Shown here in pieces: positions 28,983 to 36,968 of a DNA stretch of 39,560 bases. This stretch comes from a virus. Where the stretch lies: IMG/VR virus record IMGVR_UViG_3300029268_002496, positions 1 through 39,560 of that record. One strand, written 5' to 3'. Every line of letters begins with the position of its first letter. The stretch's first letter is position 1. A program made the position numbers and the translations under genes. The notes under the pieces are model-generated. The model ran no database searches. It worked only from the letters and a program-made list of their open reading frames with translations, and was not told the DNA's origin.

Positions 28983-29668
28983 ATTGTTTCAATATTTTTG
29001 TAAGATTCAACAACTAAAATGTTATATTTTTCTTTCAACACTTCAACGAATTTTTCTTGTCCTTCGATTGATCCAATTCCACGAACAGCTCCAAGATTAA
29101 GGATAACCTGAAAACCAGCATCAGATAGATCCATGACTGTATGACCCACACAAAGAGGATTTTCTTCAACATTAAGAGCCAATCCACCAACAATTACAGT
29201 TGCAATTTTGTGTTGATTTAACCATTCGATAAGTCCGGTAGAGATTGTTTTCGTCATATTATGATAACATGCAGAATATGGATGTAGATCAGCTTCAAAT
29301 CCTTTACCAACAAAAAAATCATATTCTGTCATTTTTGGTAATCCATCGAGAAGTTCCATCCCCAATGTTCCTGATTCACAATGTCTGTTCCATCTAATAT
29401 CAACATTAGGCAATCCAACAACAGATAATTGTGGATTTTTTTCGGTTGCAATCCAAAGTGCATTTTTTGGATGAACATCTTTTGATACAATTTTATATTT
29501 GGATATTAAATTTTGACCATTAAGTTCATCAACAATTTTATCACCATCTGGAACAGGGAGTTCATCTGGACAAATAGGTGTAAATCCCCTTTGTGGATCG
29601 ACATTTAACGATGCTGTACTTTCTTTTACAATTAATACTTTATCGATTTCTGAAAATTCTAAGTTCAT
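28979..29668 (-). CDS. pncA: Nicotinamidase (PncA-like isochorismatase-family hydrolase)
   Basis: This 229-residue enzyme converts nicotinamide to nicotinic acid. Seen: LNVDPQRGFTP (Asp24), SKDVHP (Asp64 and His66, metal site), RHCESGTLGMELLDGL (95-110, the HC-x-x-GT motif), FVGKGFEADLHPYSA (Lys122) and PLCVGHTVMDLSDAGF (nucleophile Cys173). The catalytic triad Asp-Lys-Cys is complete. Nicotinamide is the by-product of ADP-ribosyl transfer and NAD+ breakdown, so this recycles it. nadE lies 48 bases upstream on the same strand. pncB and nadD, needed in between, are not in this window. Confidence 0.9.
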   Translation of the reverse strand: MNLEFSEIDKVLIVKESTASLNVDPQRGFTPICPDELPVPDGDKIVDELNGQNLISKYKIVSKDVHPKNALWIATEKNPQLSVVGLPNVDIRWNRHCESGTLGMELLDGLPKMTEYDFFVGKGFEADLHPYSACYHNMTKTISTGLIEWLNQHKIATVIVGGLALNVEENPLCVGHTVMDLSDAGFQVILNLGAVRGIGSIEGQEKFVEVLKEKYNILVVESYKNIETI

Positions 29669-29716
29669 ATTTATATATTTTAGTTTTTAATTTTAGTTAA
29701 AAAATTGGATTTTGTT

Positions 29717-30565
29717 TTATTTTCTTATAAATCCCGGTGGTGATAATCTTTTATGTTGTCCCGAAACAATCATATTTTCAATTTTTTGAACGAGTGAATA
29801 TTCAAATGAAACACCACTTAATTTTGCAAAATTTAATATAATTTCACTTAAATTTTCATAAATGTTATTAATTGATGTTGATTTTACACAATTTTCTCTA
29901 AAAATAAGATAATTATCGATGTCTTTATATAAATATCCGATTTCATTTTCATCTGTTTGATCATCGAAAAGTCCAGCCGATGGAATTCTATTTATAATTT
30001 TTTCTGGAATTTTTTTACCATTAATTTCAATTTCTTTCGCCATTTGAAAAATTTCAAATTTAAAAAAATCAATTATAGGTTCAACATCAACACCACTACC
30101 ACCATCTCCACACTTTGTAAAATATGATAAATATTCTTCTGTTTTATTTGTTGTTCCCAAAACTAAATAGTGATTTGATTCTGCAACAGATCTCAATGTT
30201 GTCATTCGAAGTCTAGCTTTAATATTTGAAGAAACCAAATTGCTTTTTAATTTATTCGTATTTTTAATTGTTTGGTCTAAAATACAATGAAGTGCATTAT
30301 CTAAATTAATTTGTATTGTTTTTACACCAAAAGTATCAGCAAGTAATTGTGCATCTTCAATATCTTCGGTTCTTAATCTTTCTCCAAATTTAGTACAAGG
30401 AAGAATAATACCTAAAACTTTATCAGTACCCATTGATTTAACAGCCAAAGACATAGACACAGCCGAATCAATCCCACCAGATAATCCGATTACATAACCA
30501 TCAAAACCAGTTTTATCACAATATTCCTTTAACCATTTTGATGTGTTTTTAATATTTTCTTTCAT
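29717..30565 (-). CDS. nadE: NAD+ synthetase, ammonia-dependent type
   Basis: This 282-residue enzyme amidates nicotinic acid adenine dinucleotide to NAD+. Seen: the ATP-pyrophosphatase P-loop SGGIDS (29-34), RLRMTTLRSVAESNHYLVLG (118-137) and GTTNKTEEYLSYFTKCGDGG (137-156, the NaAD/ATP site). Near the C-terminus are IPSAGLFDDQTDENEIG and KRLSPPGF. It has no N-terminal glutaminase domain, so it uses free ammonia. It is normal length and apparently intact. It is followed by pncA, so the last and first steps of the deamidating salvage route are in one message. Confidence 0.93.
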   Translation of the reverse strand: MKENIKNTSKWLKEYCDKTGFDGYVIGLSGGIDSAVSMSLAVKSMGTDKVLGIILPCTKFGERLRTEDIEDAQLLADTFGVKTIQINLDNALHCILDQTIKNTNKLKSNLVSSNIKARLRMTTLRSVAESNHYLVLGTTNKTEEYLSYFTKCGDGGSGVDVEPIIDFFKFEIFQMAKEIEINGKKIPEKIINRIPSAGLFDDQTDENEIGYLYKDIDNYLIFRENCVKSTSINNIYENLSEIILNFAKLSGVSFEYSLVQKIENMIVSGQHKRLSPPGFIRK

Positions 30566-30627
30566 TTTTGTTATAATTTATTTTATTTATTTCAACAAAG
30601 ATATAAAATATTTATCGATTAAAAAAA

Positions 30628-30636
30628 TAATATATA
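30628..30636 (+). promoter_or_regulatory. Putative phage late promoter TAATATATA
   Basis: It lies 21 bases before the ATG at 30658. A core match to the recurrent motif. Confidence 0.4.
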
Positions 30637-30657
30637 CAATAAAATATTAATTGTTGG

Positions 30658-31491
30658 ATGAAATATCTTAAAAATTGGATTAAATTCTTCGAATTAGCAG
30701 ATTCACCAGATCTTATTGGTAAATTTACACCCCAAGAATTAAAAAGTATGTCAAACGCAGAAGTATATGGCAAATCACCTTATAAAAAATTTCAATATGG
30801 TTTATATTCTGGTCAGGCTTCGTGTGATTTAAACTCTTTTATAAGTGATGCTAAACAAAAAGGTCACGGATCTATGTATGGTATTTCGGAATATTTCTTA
30901 CACGAATTAAGAAAAGCAATTCCAGATTTTAAAGATTTTAAACAAGGTGCGTATGATAGAGATATGTATAGTAATTTTTATGAGGGTAAATCTGGTTTAC
31001 ATTTGGAAAAAAAAGTAAAACTTGAAGGTACACGTTTTAGTGCGGAATCAGAAATTTGGATATATTACCATACAAAAGGTAATAATATATTGGATTATAA
31101 AAAAGGTAAAATTTATATTTTGTTTGTGTGTGGATTAAGACCAACTGAGAAAAGTTTCGACTTAATGGGTGGGTCTAAAAAAGAAACTACACCGGAAGAT
31201 GATAATGTGAAAAAATCATTTGTTGATATGATTCAAACCAAACCAGCATCGTGTCCTGATTGTGATGATGAAGTGGAAATTGATGATAAGGGTTTTGAAA
31301 AATTTTATAGTTCATTAAGTGATATATTATATGGTCATCCAGATAATGAAGATGAAGTATTATATGAAAAATTAAAAATATATTATAAAAATTTATCTAT
31401 TCCTACATTTTTGAAAACTTTACCGAAAATCAAAAATAATTTGGATTACTTTAAGAAGTATTTATACAATAAATACAAATTAAAATTCTAA
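30658..31491 (+). CDS. Tagged internal-protein candidate, 277 aa
   Basis: This 277-residue protein starts MKYLKNWIKFFELADSPD. The first seven residues match the tag of 6105 (MKYIKN) and 14493 (MKYLKT), with F-F-E as possible cleavage site. The body is alpha-beta: ISEYFLHELRKAIPDFKDFK near 80-99, KGKIYILFVCGLRPTEKS near 149-166, and a zinc-ribbon-like CPDCDDE near 199. Enzymatic role not recognised. It is the only rightward gene amid leftward genes and stands 13 kb from the other tagged genes, with its own late-type motif. Its stop abuts the convergent gene at 31492. Confidence 0.65.
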   Translation: MKYLKNWIKFFELADSPDLIGKFTPQELKSMSNAEVYGKSPYKKFQYGLYSGQASCDLNSFISDAKQKGHGSMYGISEYFLHELRKAIPDFKDFKQGAYDRDMYSNFYEGKSGLHLEKKVKLEGTRFSAESEIWIYYHTKGNNILDYKKGKIYILFVCGLRPTEKSFDLMGGSKKETTPEDDNVKKSFVDMIQTKPASCPDCDDEVEIDDKGFEKFYSSLSDILYGHPDNEDEVLYEKLKIYYKNLSIPTFLKTLPKIKNNLDYFKKYLYNKYKLKF

Positions 31492-32334
31492 TTATTTGAT
31501 TTGAAATGATTGTGTTCCTATAATAGTATTTCCATCAAAAATATTTATTGTATATTTACCCACAAGTAATGGTTTTTCAAATACAAAATCTTTATTTAAA
31601 GAAACAGATTCACCTATGTAATTAACTTCAAATACATGTTTTATAAGTTCCCTATTTGAATGTAGAATTCTTAATATAATAGTTTTATCACATTGTAATA
31701 ATTTATTTTCACCCAAATCAAATTTAATTGATAGTTTATTAACATTGTGTTCTGTTATTTTTTCCTTACCGGATGTTTTCAATTTACTTGTTTGAATAGA
31801 AATGTTGTATGCTTTAATATAGGATGATATTTCTATTTTTTCGGTCAATTCTACTTGTTTTTTAAATAATATATTGTTTCTATTGTTAACAACCTTTATA
31901 GTTTGTGTCATTGAATCATTTTCGGATTTCAATATTCTATTTTCAGTATATAGAGAATCAATTAATCTGACATAACCTTGTGTTATTTTTTGGAGTCTCA
32001 TTAATTTTTTAATAACTATACCGTATTGGTATTTAGTTTCCAATAGTTGTTTAATTTCAATGGCATTTGATTGGATAATACTATCTTTCAATTTAAGTAT
32101 TTCTATGATTGAACGGGTATGATAAATATTACCATCCTTGTTATATGATTGCATATTTAGTTCTTTAAGGATATTATTATGTTCGATCATTAAAGAATCC
32201 AAATTATTTTTTATTTCTGTTTTTTCTGTTTCTTTTTGTTTTTTTAGTTTATTGATTTGATAAGAAAAAATAGAAAGAAATACAATAACAACCAAAAAAG
32301 AAATAACAGTAATAATTCGATATTTTATTTTCAT
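31492..32334 (-). CDS. Membrane-anchored coiled-coil protein, 280 aa
   Basis: An N-terminal membrane helix (IITVISFLVVIVFLSIFSYQ, 7-26) is followed by a long charged coiled coil (about 27-170, starting NKLKKQKETEKTEIKNNLDS). A C-terminal beta domain (about 190-280, ILRILHSNRELIKHVFEVNY, then FEKPLLVGKYTINIFDG) looks Ig-like. This suits a protein anchored in the inner membrane and reaching into the periplasm, such as a spanin-like or exclusion protein, but no family is recognised. It lies seven bases downstream of the HAD gene. Confidence 0.65.
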   Translation of the reverse strand: MKIKYRIITVISFLVVIVFLSIFSYQINKLKKQKETEKTEIKNNLDSLMIEHNNILKELNMQSYNKDGNIYHTRSIIEILKLKDSIIQSNAIEIKQLLETKYQYGIVIKKLMRLQKITQGYVRLIDSLYTENRILKSENDSMTQTIKVVNNRNNILFKKQVELTEKIEISSYIKAYNISIQTSKLKTSGKEKITEHNVNKLSIKFDLGENKLLQCDKTIILRILHSNRELIKHVFEVNYIGESVSLNKDFVFEKPLLVGKYTINIFDGNTIIGTQSFQIK

Positions 32335-32340
32335 ATTTTA

Positions 32341-32829
32341 TTATAAAAAATCATTAAACCAAGATTCATCTTGATTTTCAATAGTATTACATAATAATTC
32401 TAAAACTCTACAAGCGGAATTCAATCCAGCACGATCATCAAGTAAGATACTATAAAATATTTTTGAACTATCCGATTTAAAAAACACCGGATTTTCATTT
32501 ATCCTATCGAATGGAATATCGTTTTCGTTCAAATATTCTTTGATGAAATCGTATCTACTTTTCGCGGAACCTGTCCAAATAACAATTTCCATCCCAATTT
32601 TTTTCAATCTTTGAAGAAGATTTATTACTATATCATAGGAATGACCTTCTTTATGATAATCAAATAAAGTATTATCAAAATCGACAGCGATAATTAATTT
32701 ACCGTGTTGTTTAAATTCTTTCAATAATCTATTGTAAACATTGACATCATCCAAATAAAAATCAAAATTTAATTTTCTTTCTATAATTTCATTTGCTTTA
32801 TGAAGTTCTTCCTGTGTAATTTTTTCCAT
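32341..32829 (-). CDS. HAD-superfamily phosphatase, 162 aa
   Basis: A small HAD hydrolase. The nucleophile motif is IIAVDFDNTLFDY (Asp50 and Asp52). Motif II is MEIVIWTGSAK. Motif IV is SILLDDRAGLNSA. The layout matches short phage and Bacteroidetes HAD enzymes that act on small phosphorylated substrates. An N-terminal 40-residue helical extension precedes the domain. The substrate cannot be told. It is in a leftward run and may serve nucleotide metabolism together with the HD protein two genes upstream. Confidence 0.8.
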   Translation of the reverse strand: MEKITQEELHKANEIIERKLNFDFYLDDVNVYNRLLKEFKQHGKLIIAVDFDNTLFDYHKEGHSYDIVINLLQRLKKIGMEIVIWTGSAKSRYDFIKEYLNENDIPFDRINENPVFFKSDSSKIFYSILLDDRAGLNSACRVLELLCNTIENQDESWFNDFL

Positions 32830-32844
32830 ATTATTTATTTTTAT

Positions 32845-33414
32845 TTATCTACAAAAAGATGCAAAATCACAGTATTCTTTATATAATTTTCTATCCGTTG
32901 ATGCTTTATTTTTAGCTTCTTCCATATTTTGACACAAACTTGAAATTTTAATAAATCCATTAAGACGAACATAATATTTCAATGTTTCTAAATCTTTCGG
33001 TAAAAAACCGGGATATTCAACATCAATATATTTCAATTCATCTTCTCTTGCTTCAAATTCCTTTTCTTCTTCATATCTAACCCTAACCATTCTATTAAAT
33101 TTCATTACATGGGTTGGTTTTACAATTATTTCTTTAACATAAAATAATTTTTGTCCGATTTTATATGGTAATGTTGAAATAATTTCTTCCTTCATTTTTT
33201 CAAAAAGAAGTCTATCATTAGTATCTTCTTCTTGTCTGGATTTAATTAATGATGGTCTTTTGTGACATTTTTTCATATGTTGTCGAAACCCCTTTTCTGT
33301 TTTCCATTTCGGAACAGGATAACCAGTGACACCACAATGATATGGACATTTATAAACACCATTTTTAGGTTTTACAATAATGCCTTCGAAATCAATATTT
33401 GGTAAATCATCCAT
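32845..33414 (-). CDS. C2H2-like zinc-finger protein, 189 aa
   Basis: This 189-residue protein has one clear zinc site near its N-terminus: YKCPYHCGVTGYPVPKW, then GFRQHMKKCHKR (C-x3-C...H-x4-H). The rest is charged and probably helical (ESLEFEAREDEL-type composition), with KFNRMVRVRYEEEKEF near 104-119. Single-finger phage proteins of this kind often bind nucleic acid. It overlaps the HD-domain gene upstream by eight bases. Function unknown. Confidence 0.65.
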   Translation of the reverse strand: MDDLPNIDFEGIIVKPKNGVYKCPYHCGVTGYPVPKWKTEKGFRQHMKKCHKRPSLIKSRQEEDTNDRLLFEKMKEEIISTLPYKIGQKLFYVKEIIVKPTHVMKFNRMVRVRYEEEKEFEAREDELKYIDVEYPGFLPKDLETLKYYVRLNGFIKISSLCQNMEEAKNKASTDRKLYKEYCDFASFCR

Positions 33415-33964
33415 TTTTATTTAAACTTATTTTAAGAAACCAATAGAAATCATTCTGTTCTTTATCACCAGTACTATTATCACAATAATAAAAATATTTA
33501 TATAAATTTATATCTGTTATTTTATTCAATAGTTTTAACAAATCCTTTTCCCCTTTTTCCCATTCATTTCTTTTATAAGATCTTTTCCAAATATTATATG
33601 CATCATCGTGATATTTTATCACATTAAGTATATCAACATCTGTAATATATTTTTCTGCAAATTTAAATGCCAATTTTGAATGATGATTGTCACCAATTCT
33701 TGGTAAGTCATAGTTTACTTGAAATTTACAAATATCGTGAAAAAAAGCAATTAATCTTAATTTCGTTCTTTGTTGTGATGTAACATATTCACATTCATCA
33801 ATATTTTTAAAAACATCTCGAATATGAAATATTATTTTTCCTTCCGGATGTCCCGGTCTTTCTTTTCCGTACAACAAACCATCAATAAAAATTGGATCAG
33901 ACAAGATTAATTTTTCTAATTCTGTCTCTGGTTTTAATAACTCAAATATTTCTTCTATTGTCAT
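33407..33964 (-). CDS. HD-domain phosphohydrolase, 185 aa
   Basis: The metal-binding residues of an HD domain are visible in order: HIRDVF (His47), LIAFFHDICKF (His76-Asp77), NHHSKLAFKFAEKYI (His94/95) and VIKYHDDAY (Asp120). The C-terminal part is helical. HD proteins hydrolyse nucleotides, cyclic nucleotides or (p)ppGpp. The family cannot be narrowed from sequence alone. It is 47 bases downstream of the flavoprotein fragment. Confidence 0.8.
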   Translation of the reverse strand: MTIEEIFELLKPETELEKLILSDPIFIDGLLYGKERPGHPEGKIIFHIRDVFKNIDECEYVTSQQRTKLRLIAFFHDICKFQVNYDLPRIGDNHHSKLAFKFAEKYITDVDILNVIKYHDDAYNIWKRSYKRNEWEKGEKDLLKLLNKITDINLYKYFYYCDNSTGDKEQNDFYWFLKISLNKNG

Positions 33965-34010
33965 ATTATCAAATATAATAAAAAAATTTTTATATACATA
34001 AAAATTAAAG

Positions 34011-34424
34011 TTACGTTTTACATCTAGATGAAATATTTCTTTGGGTAATTGGATTTTCCCACATGTTTGTGTTCATTGCAGGACAACAAATTCTCACTTT
34101 ATCCGGCAAAGCTAAAATTGTGGATAGAAGAAAATTATCACCGATTCCATTTACTATTTTTGCTATGGTGTTTGCTGTTGCAGGAATAAGAATAAAAACA
34201 TCACACCATTTTGATTCTTTGATGTGTGTTGTTTGATCTGGTGTTTCTGTTTTAAGATTTTCCTTACTTATTACATTAACAGCGTTTGGTGTTACGAAAT
34301 TCTTAGCATTATCTGTCATAATAACATGAACTTCATGTCCTTTCTTCTGAAGAATAGAAATAACATCTAATGTTTTATAGGCTGCTATTCCACCTGTAAT
34401 TCCGATTAATATTTTCATTCCCAT
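34011..34424 (-). CDS. CoaBC-type flavoprotein (phosphopantothenoylcysteine decarboxylase domain), shortened
   Basis: This 137-residue protein matches the N-terminal FMN-binding half of CoaBC/Dfp. Seen: ILIGITGGIAAYKTLDVI (5-22), VHVIMTDNAKNFVTPNAV, THIKESKWCDVFILIPATAN (with the conserved His) and CCPAMNTNMWENPITQRNI. CoaC-type proteins decarboxylate phosphopantothenoylcysteine in CoA synthesis. It stops just after QRNI (ending SSRCKT), about 40-50 residues earlier than the usual domain. The substrate-clamp region is absent and it may be inactive or specialised. Its start overlaps the 78-aa gene by ten bases. Confidence 0.8.
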   Translation of the reverse strand: MGMKILIGITGGIAAYKTLDVISILQKKGHEVHVIMTDNAKNFVTPNAVNVISKENLKTETPDQTTHIKESKWCDVFILIPATANTIAKIVNGIGDNFLLSTILALPDKVRICCPAMNTNMWENPITQRNISSRCKT

Positions 34425-34651
34425 CCTTGTTTTAAATCTTCCATTATCAATCTGATTACATCATTAACATCATCTATTTCACTTTCTTTATCATCATAAT
34501 AATACTCCATTTTTCCAGTCGGGTATGTTAATGCATATTCAAATTTTGTTTTTTGATCACCCCAATTGGTTGTATTTAATCTATAATGGGGGGAATGAAT
34601 TTCAAACCCCAAATTTAAAACCGTTTTAATACTTAAAAAATTTTCATCCAT
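34415..34651 (-). CDS. Hypothetical protein, 78 aa
   Basis: A soluble 78-residue protein (MDENFLSIKTVLNLGFEIHS, then GDQKTKFEYALTYPTGKMEY and VNDVIRLIMEDLKQGWE). Beta-rich start with a helical end; not recognised. It lies between two leftward genes with a two-base gap upstream and an overlap downstream. Confidence 0.65.
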   Translation of the reverse strand: MDENFLSIKTVLNLGFEIHSPHYRLNTTNWGDQKTKFEYALTYPTGKMEYYYDDKESEIDDVNDVIRLIMEDLKQGWE

Positions 34652-34653
34652 GA

Positions 34654-34950
34654 TTATTTATATTTGAAATTACAAAATAATTCTTTTTCAGTCCATAAAT
34701 CTTTTTTACCCAATGATTTAATATCACACATTTCTTTAGTACATAAATGTTCCCATATACAACATCTTCCAATTATTCCAGTAAATTCTGATATATGTAA
34801 TTCATATGAATCTCTTTTCATTCCAGAATTACTATTACCGGGATAAATTTGAGTTTTTGATACACCATCAACAAATTCGTTTAATTTTTGAAATGATGCA
34901 CATTCATAACAATTTTCAGGTTGTTGAAAAACTTCTACTATTTCCTTCAT
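34654..34950 (-). CDS. Small cysteine-containing protein, about 98 aa
   Basis: I place the start at the internal ATG at 34950 (MKEIVEVFQQPENCYECASF) and not at an upstream ATG at 35007. The longer form would overlap the previous gene by 56 bases. The protein has four or more cysteines (CYEC, RCCIWEHLC, EMCD) and could bind zinc or iron. It also contains the segment GNSNSGMKRDSYELHISEFT. Not recognised. Confidence 0.6.
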   Translation of the reverse strand: MKEIVEVFQQPENCYECASFQKLNEFVDGVSKTQIYPGNSNSGMKRDSYELHISEFTGIIGRCCIWEHLCTKEMCDIKSLGKKDLWTEKELFCNFKYK

Positions 34951-34951
34951 A

Positions 34952-35242
34952 TCAAAACAAATTAATTTTTCCTTTATAATCGGGATATTTATTATTGAAG
35001 AAATCAAACATCATTCTACTAGAATGACTTTCTGAAAAAGTTCCAACAGTTATTCTATCTAACCATTTTACAACATCAGTTATTTCGTTTGTTGGAAATT
35101 CTTTACCACGAACAGTTTTAAGATAAATAAAACCTTGTGAATGATATTTCTTCATAATAGAATTTCGTAATTTTTTTGGAAACCATAAAAAATTCTTTTC
35201 ATCTATAATATAAATATCTGTCATTTCTGTTTTATTTTCCAT
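34952..35242 (-). CDS. Hypothetical protein, 96 aa
   Basis: A soluble 96-residue alpha-beta protein (FLWFPKKLRNSIMKKYHSQG, then FIYLKTVRGKEFPTNEI and VVKWLDRITVGTFSE). No motif recognised. It sits two bases after the HAD-like gene upstream, so it is co-transcribed with it. A later in-frame start (MTDIYIIDEK, residue 7) is also possible. Confidence 0.65.
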   Translation of the reverse strand: MENKTEMTDIYIIDEKNFLWFPKKLRNSIMKKYHSQGFIYLKTVRGKEFPTNEITDVVKWLDRITVGTFSESHSSRMMFDFFNNKYPDYKGKINLF

Positions 35243-35244
35243 TT

Positions 35245-36048
35245 TTACAGTTCATTAAAATTAATACCACATTTAGAAAGAAATACAATTTCATTTATAT
35301 AAAATTTATCAAAGGAAATGTTTTTCCGATAAGATGATTTATTTGGTCCAACAATAAAAGAAACAAAATACAAATAATTGATATCATTCCATTTACTTTC
35401 AATTTTAACATTTTCGATATTTGAAACATTCCATCTCAAAACATTTTCATAGATGTAACGACTTTCATTTTCCATTCTCAATTTTAACAAATCAATTAAT
35501 TGATCATCAGTTAAATCAGTAAATTTTGATACTTTTACTTTTTCATGGTAATCTTCGTTTGTTTTAAAACTCCAATTTGGATCTGGTTTATAATCGGAAT
35601 AATAAAAATAGTTATAAATTGGAAACCAATCAGTATCCGGATTAAAACCGGCTTTATCTTCGAAATAGGAGTTGAAATATGGCTTTGTATCATAACAACC
35701 AAAACTCCCTTTTGCGTCTGAAATTTCCGGATTTTCATTTGAATATTTAAAATAAATACCATCTTTTTCAAATTGTTCCATATATCTTTTAATTTCATCT
35801 GGATAAGATGAAGTAAAAAGAAACATAATCATGTCTGGACGATTTCTTGTAAGAAATTGAAGTGTTTCTTTAGCGTAAGGGTAATAATTTATTTTGAATT
35901 CTTGTCCCACCTTTTCGGTTTTTCTGTAATCTGGTTTAGATATAACACCATGTACATCAAAAGCGTGATATGTTTCATACCATTGTTTTTGTTTTGCGTG
36001 TTCAAACATTTCTTCCAACCAAATAAGTAATGATGGTTTGTAGTTCAT
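35245..36048 (-). CDS. HAD-like protein with DxH in place of DxD, 267 aa
   Basis: The HAD fold is suggested by HAFDVHGVISKPDY (Asp31, His33), MIMFLFTSSYPDEIKRY (motif II, Thr/Ser) and FEDKAGFNPDTDW (motif IV-like). The second aspartate of the DxD motif, normally the acid/base, is His33. This suggests a changed mechanism or a non-catalytic role. The C-terminal third has many aromatic residues and is unrecognised. It overlaps the 66-aa gene upstream by four bases. Confidence 0.7.
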   Translation of the reverse strand: MNYKPSLLIWLEEMFEHAKQKQWYETYHAFDVHGVISKPDYRKTEKVGQEFKINYYPYAKETLQFLTRNRPDMIMFLFTSSYPDEIKRYMEQFEKDGIYFKYSNENPEISDAKGSFGCYDTKPYFNSYFEDKAGFNPDTDWFPIYNYFYYSDYKPDPNWSFKTNEDYHEKVKVSKFTDLTDDQLIDLLKLRMENESRYIYENVLRWNVSNIENVKIESKWNDINYLYFVSFIVGPNKSSYRKNISFDKFYINEIVFLSKCGINFNEL

Positions 36049-36245
36049 ATTAATTTTTTTCCTATTTTAATCATTGGTATAATAGTTGATCTTTGTCCAC
36101 CCGGACCATCAACCAAAAATTTTCTAATTCCTTTTATTTCGACAATACGATAAATTCTTTTACCATTATCTTCAAAAAAATGTTTGTACCAAATATGTTC
36201 GTTAATCCAATATAATAATTTTATCATAAAACTTTTTTTAAGCAA
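36045..36245 (-). CDS. Hypothetical protein, 66 aa
   Basis: A 66-residue basic protein (MLKKSFMIKLLYWINEHIWY, then GIRKFLVDGPGGQRSTIIPM). Not recognised. It overlaps the genes on both sides by four to eight bases, so it is expressed in one message. Confidence 0.6.
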   Translation of the reverse strand: MLKKSFMIKLLYWINEHIWYKHFFEDNGKRIYRIVEIKGIRKFLVDGPGGQRSTIIPMIKIGKKLI

Positions 36246-36750
36246 ATCTAATCATTCCGTCTGGATAAGTTTTCCAGAATTCTTCAAGTTGTTGTTTATA
36301 ATCTTTATTTTGAACTTTATTGAAATAATATGAATGAATTTTATCTTTATTTTTTTCAATAAAATCTAATGTTTCTGTTAAAGAAAATAATTTATCTTCT
36401 GGATAATTTCCAATTCTAAATAAATCATGTTGCATATCATTTTTTGTTGTATAAAATCCCTTTCCATTAATATAATCAGTAAGATTATCTTCATGTCGAT
36501 ATCTTCTACAAACAGCTTCTTTACAAAGATTTTTTCTTATTATAGATAGTTTTCTTTCGATAATTGGTTTATTTTTCAATCCATATTCAATTGTAAATTC
36601 CGGATATACTTCAAGTAAATCTTTATCCAAAGATTCATTAATCATTTTATCTAATAAAGATATTTCTTCCTCATAATGAACTATAACTTTAGCTTTTACT
36701 TCTTCGTAGTTTACATCTACTTTTTTATAGAACCATGTATGACAACCCAT
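36238..36750 (-). CDS. MGCHTWF-type phage protein, 170 aa
   Basis: This 170-residue soluble protein starts MGCHTWFYKKVD. This opening is shared by a widespread but uncharacterised group of phage and bacterial proteins. The body is helical and charged with a short cysteine and arginine patch (LCKEAVCRRYRHEDNLTDYI) and ends FWKTYPDGMIRFA. The conserved Cys and His at the start may bind metal. It is expressed with the small genes downstream. Confidence 0.7.
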   Translation of the reverse strand: MGCHTWFYKKVDVNYEEVKAKVIVHYEEEISLLDKMINESLDKDLLEVYPEFTIEYGLKNKPIIERKLSIIRKNLCKEAVCRRYRHEDNLTDYINGKGFYTTKNDMQHDLFRIGNYPEDKLFSLTETLDFIEKNKDKIHSYYFNKVQNKDYKQQLEEFWKTYPDGMIRFA

Positions 36751-36768
36751 AAAACTTAATTTTTAAAT

Positions 36769-36963
36769 TTATATATTCGATAATTCCTTACGAAGTTCCG
36801 ATATTTTTTCATACATTTCTCTTTGTTCATCAATTGTTGGATGTATGTTGTCTAAACCATATTTCGAATTTGCTTGATATAACAACAATGATATTTGTGT
36901 TTGTATTGAAGAACGTTTATCAACGATTTTATTCACTTTTTTCATTTTGTTTCTATTTGACAT
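36769..36963 (-). CDS. Hypothetical protein, 64 aa
   Basis: A short helical, charged protein (MSNRNKMKKVNKIVDKRSSI, then NSKYGLDNIHPTIDEQREMY). Not recognised. It lies between leftward genes with gaps of 18 and 5 bases. Confidence 0.6.
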   Translation of the reverse strand: MSNRNKMKKVNKIVDKRSSIQTQISLLLYQANSKYGLDNIHPTIDEQREMYEKISELRKELSNI

Positions 36964-36968
36964 AATTT

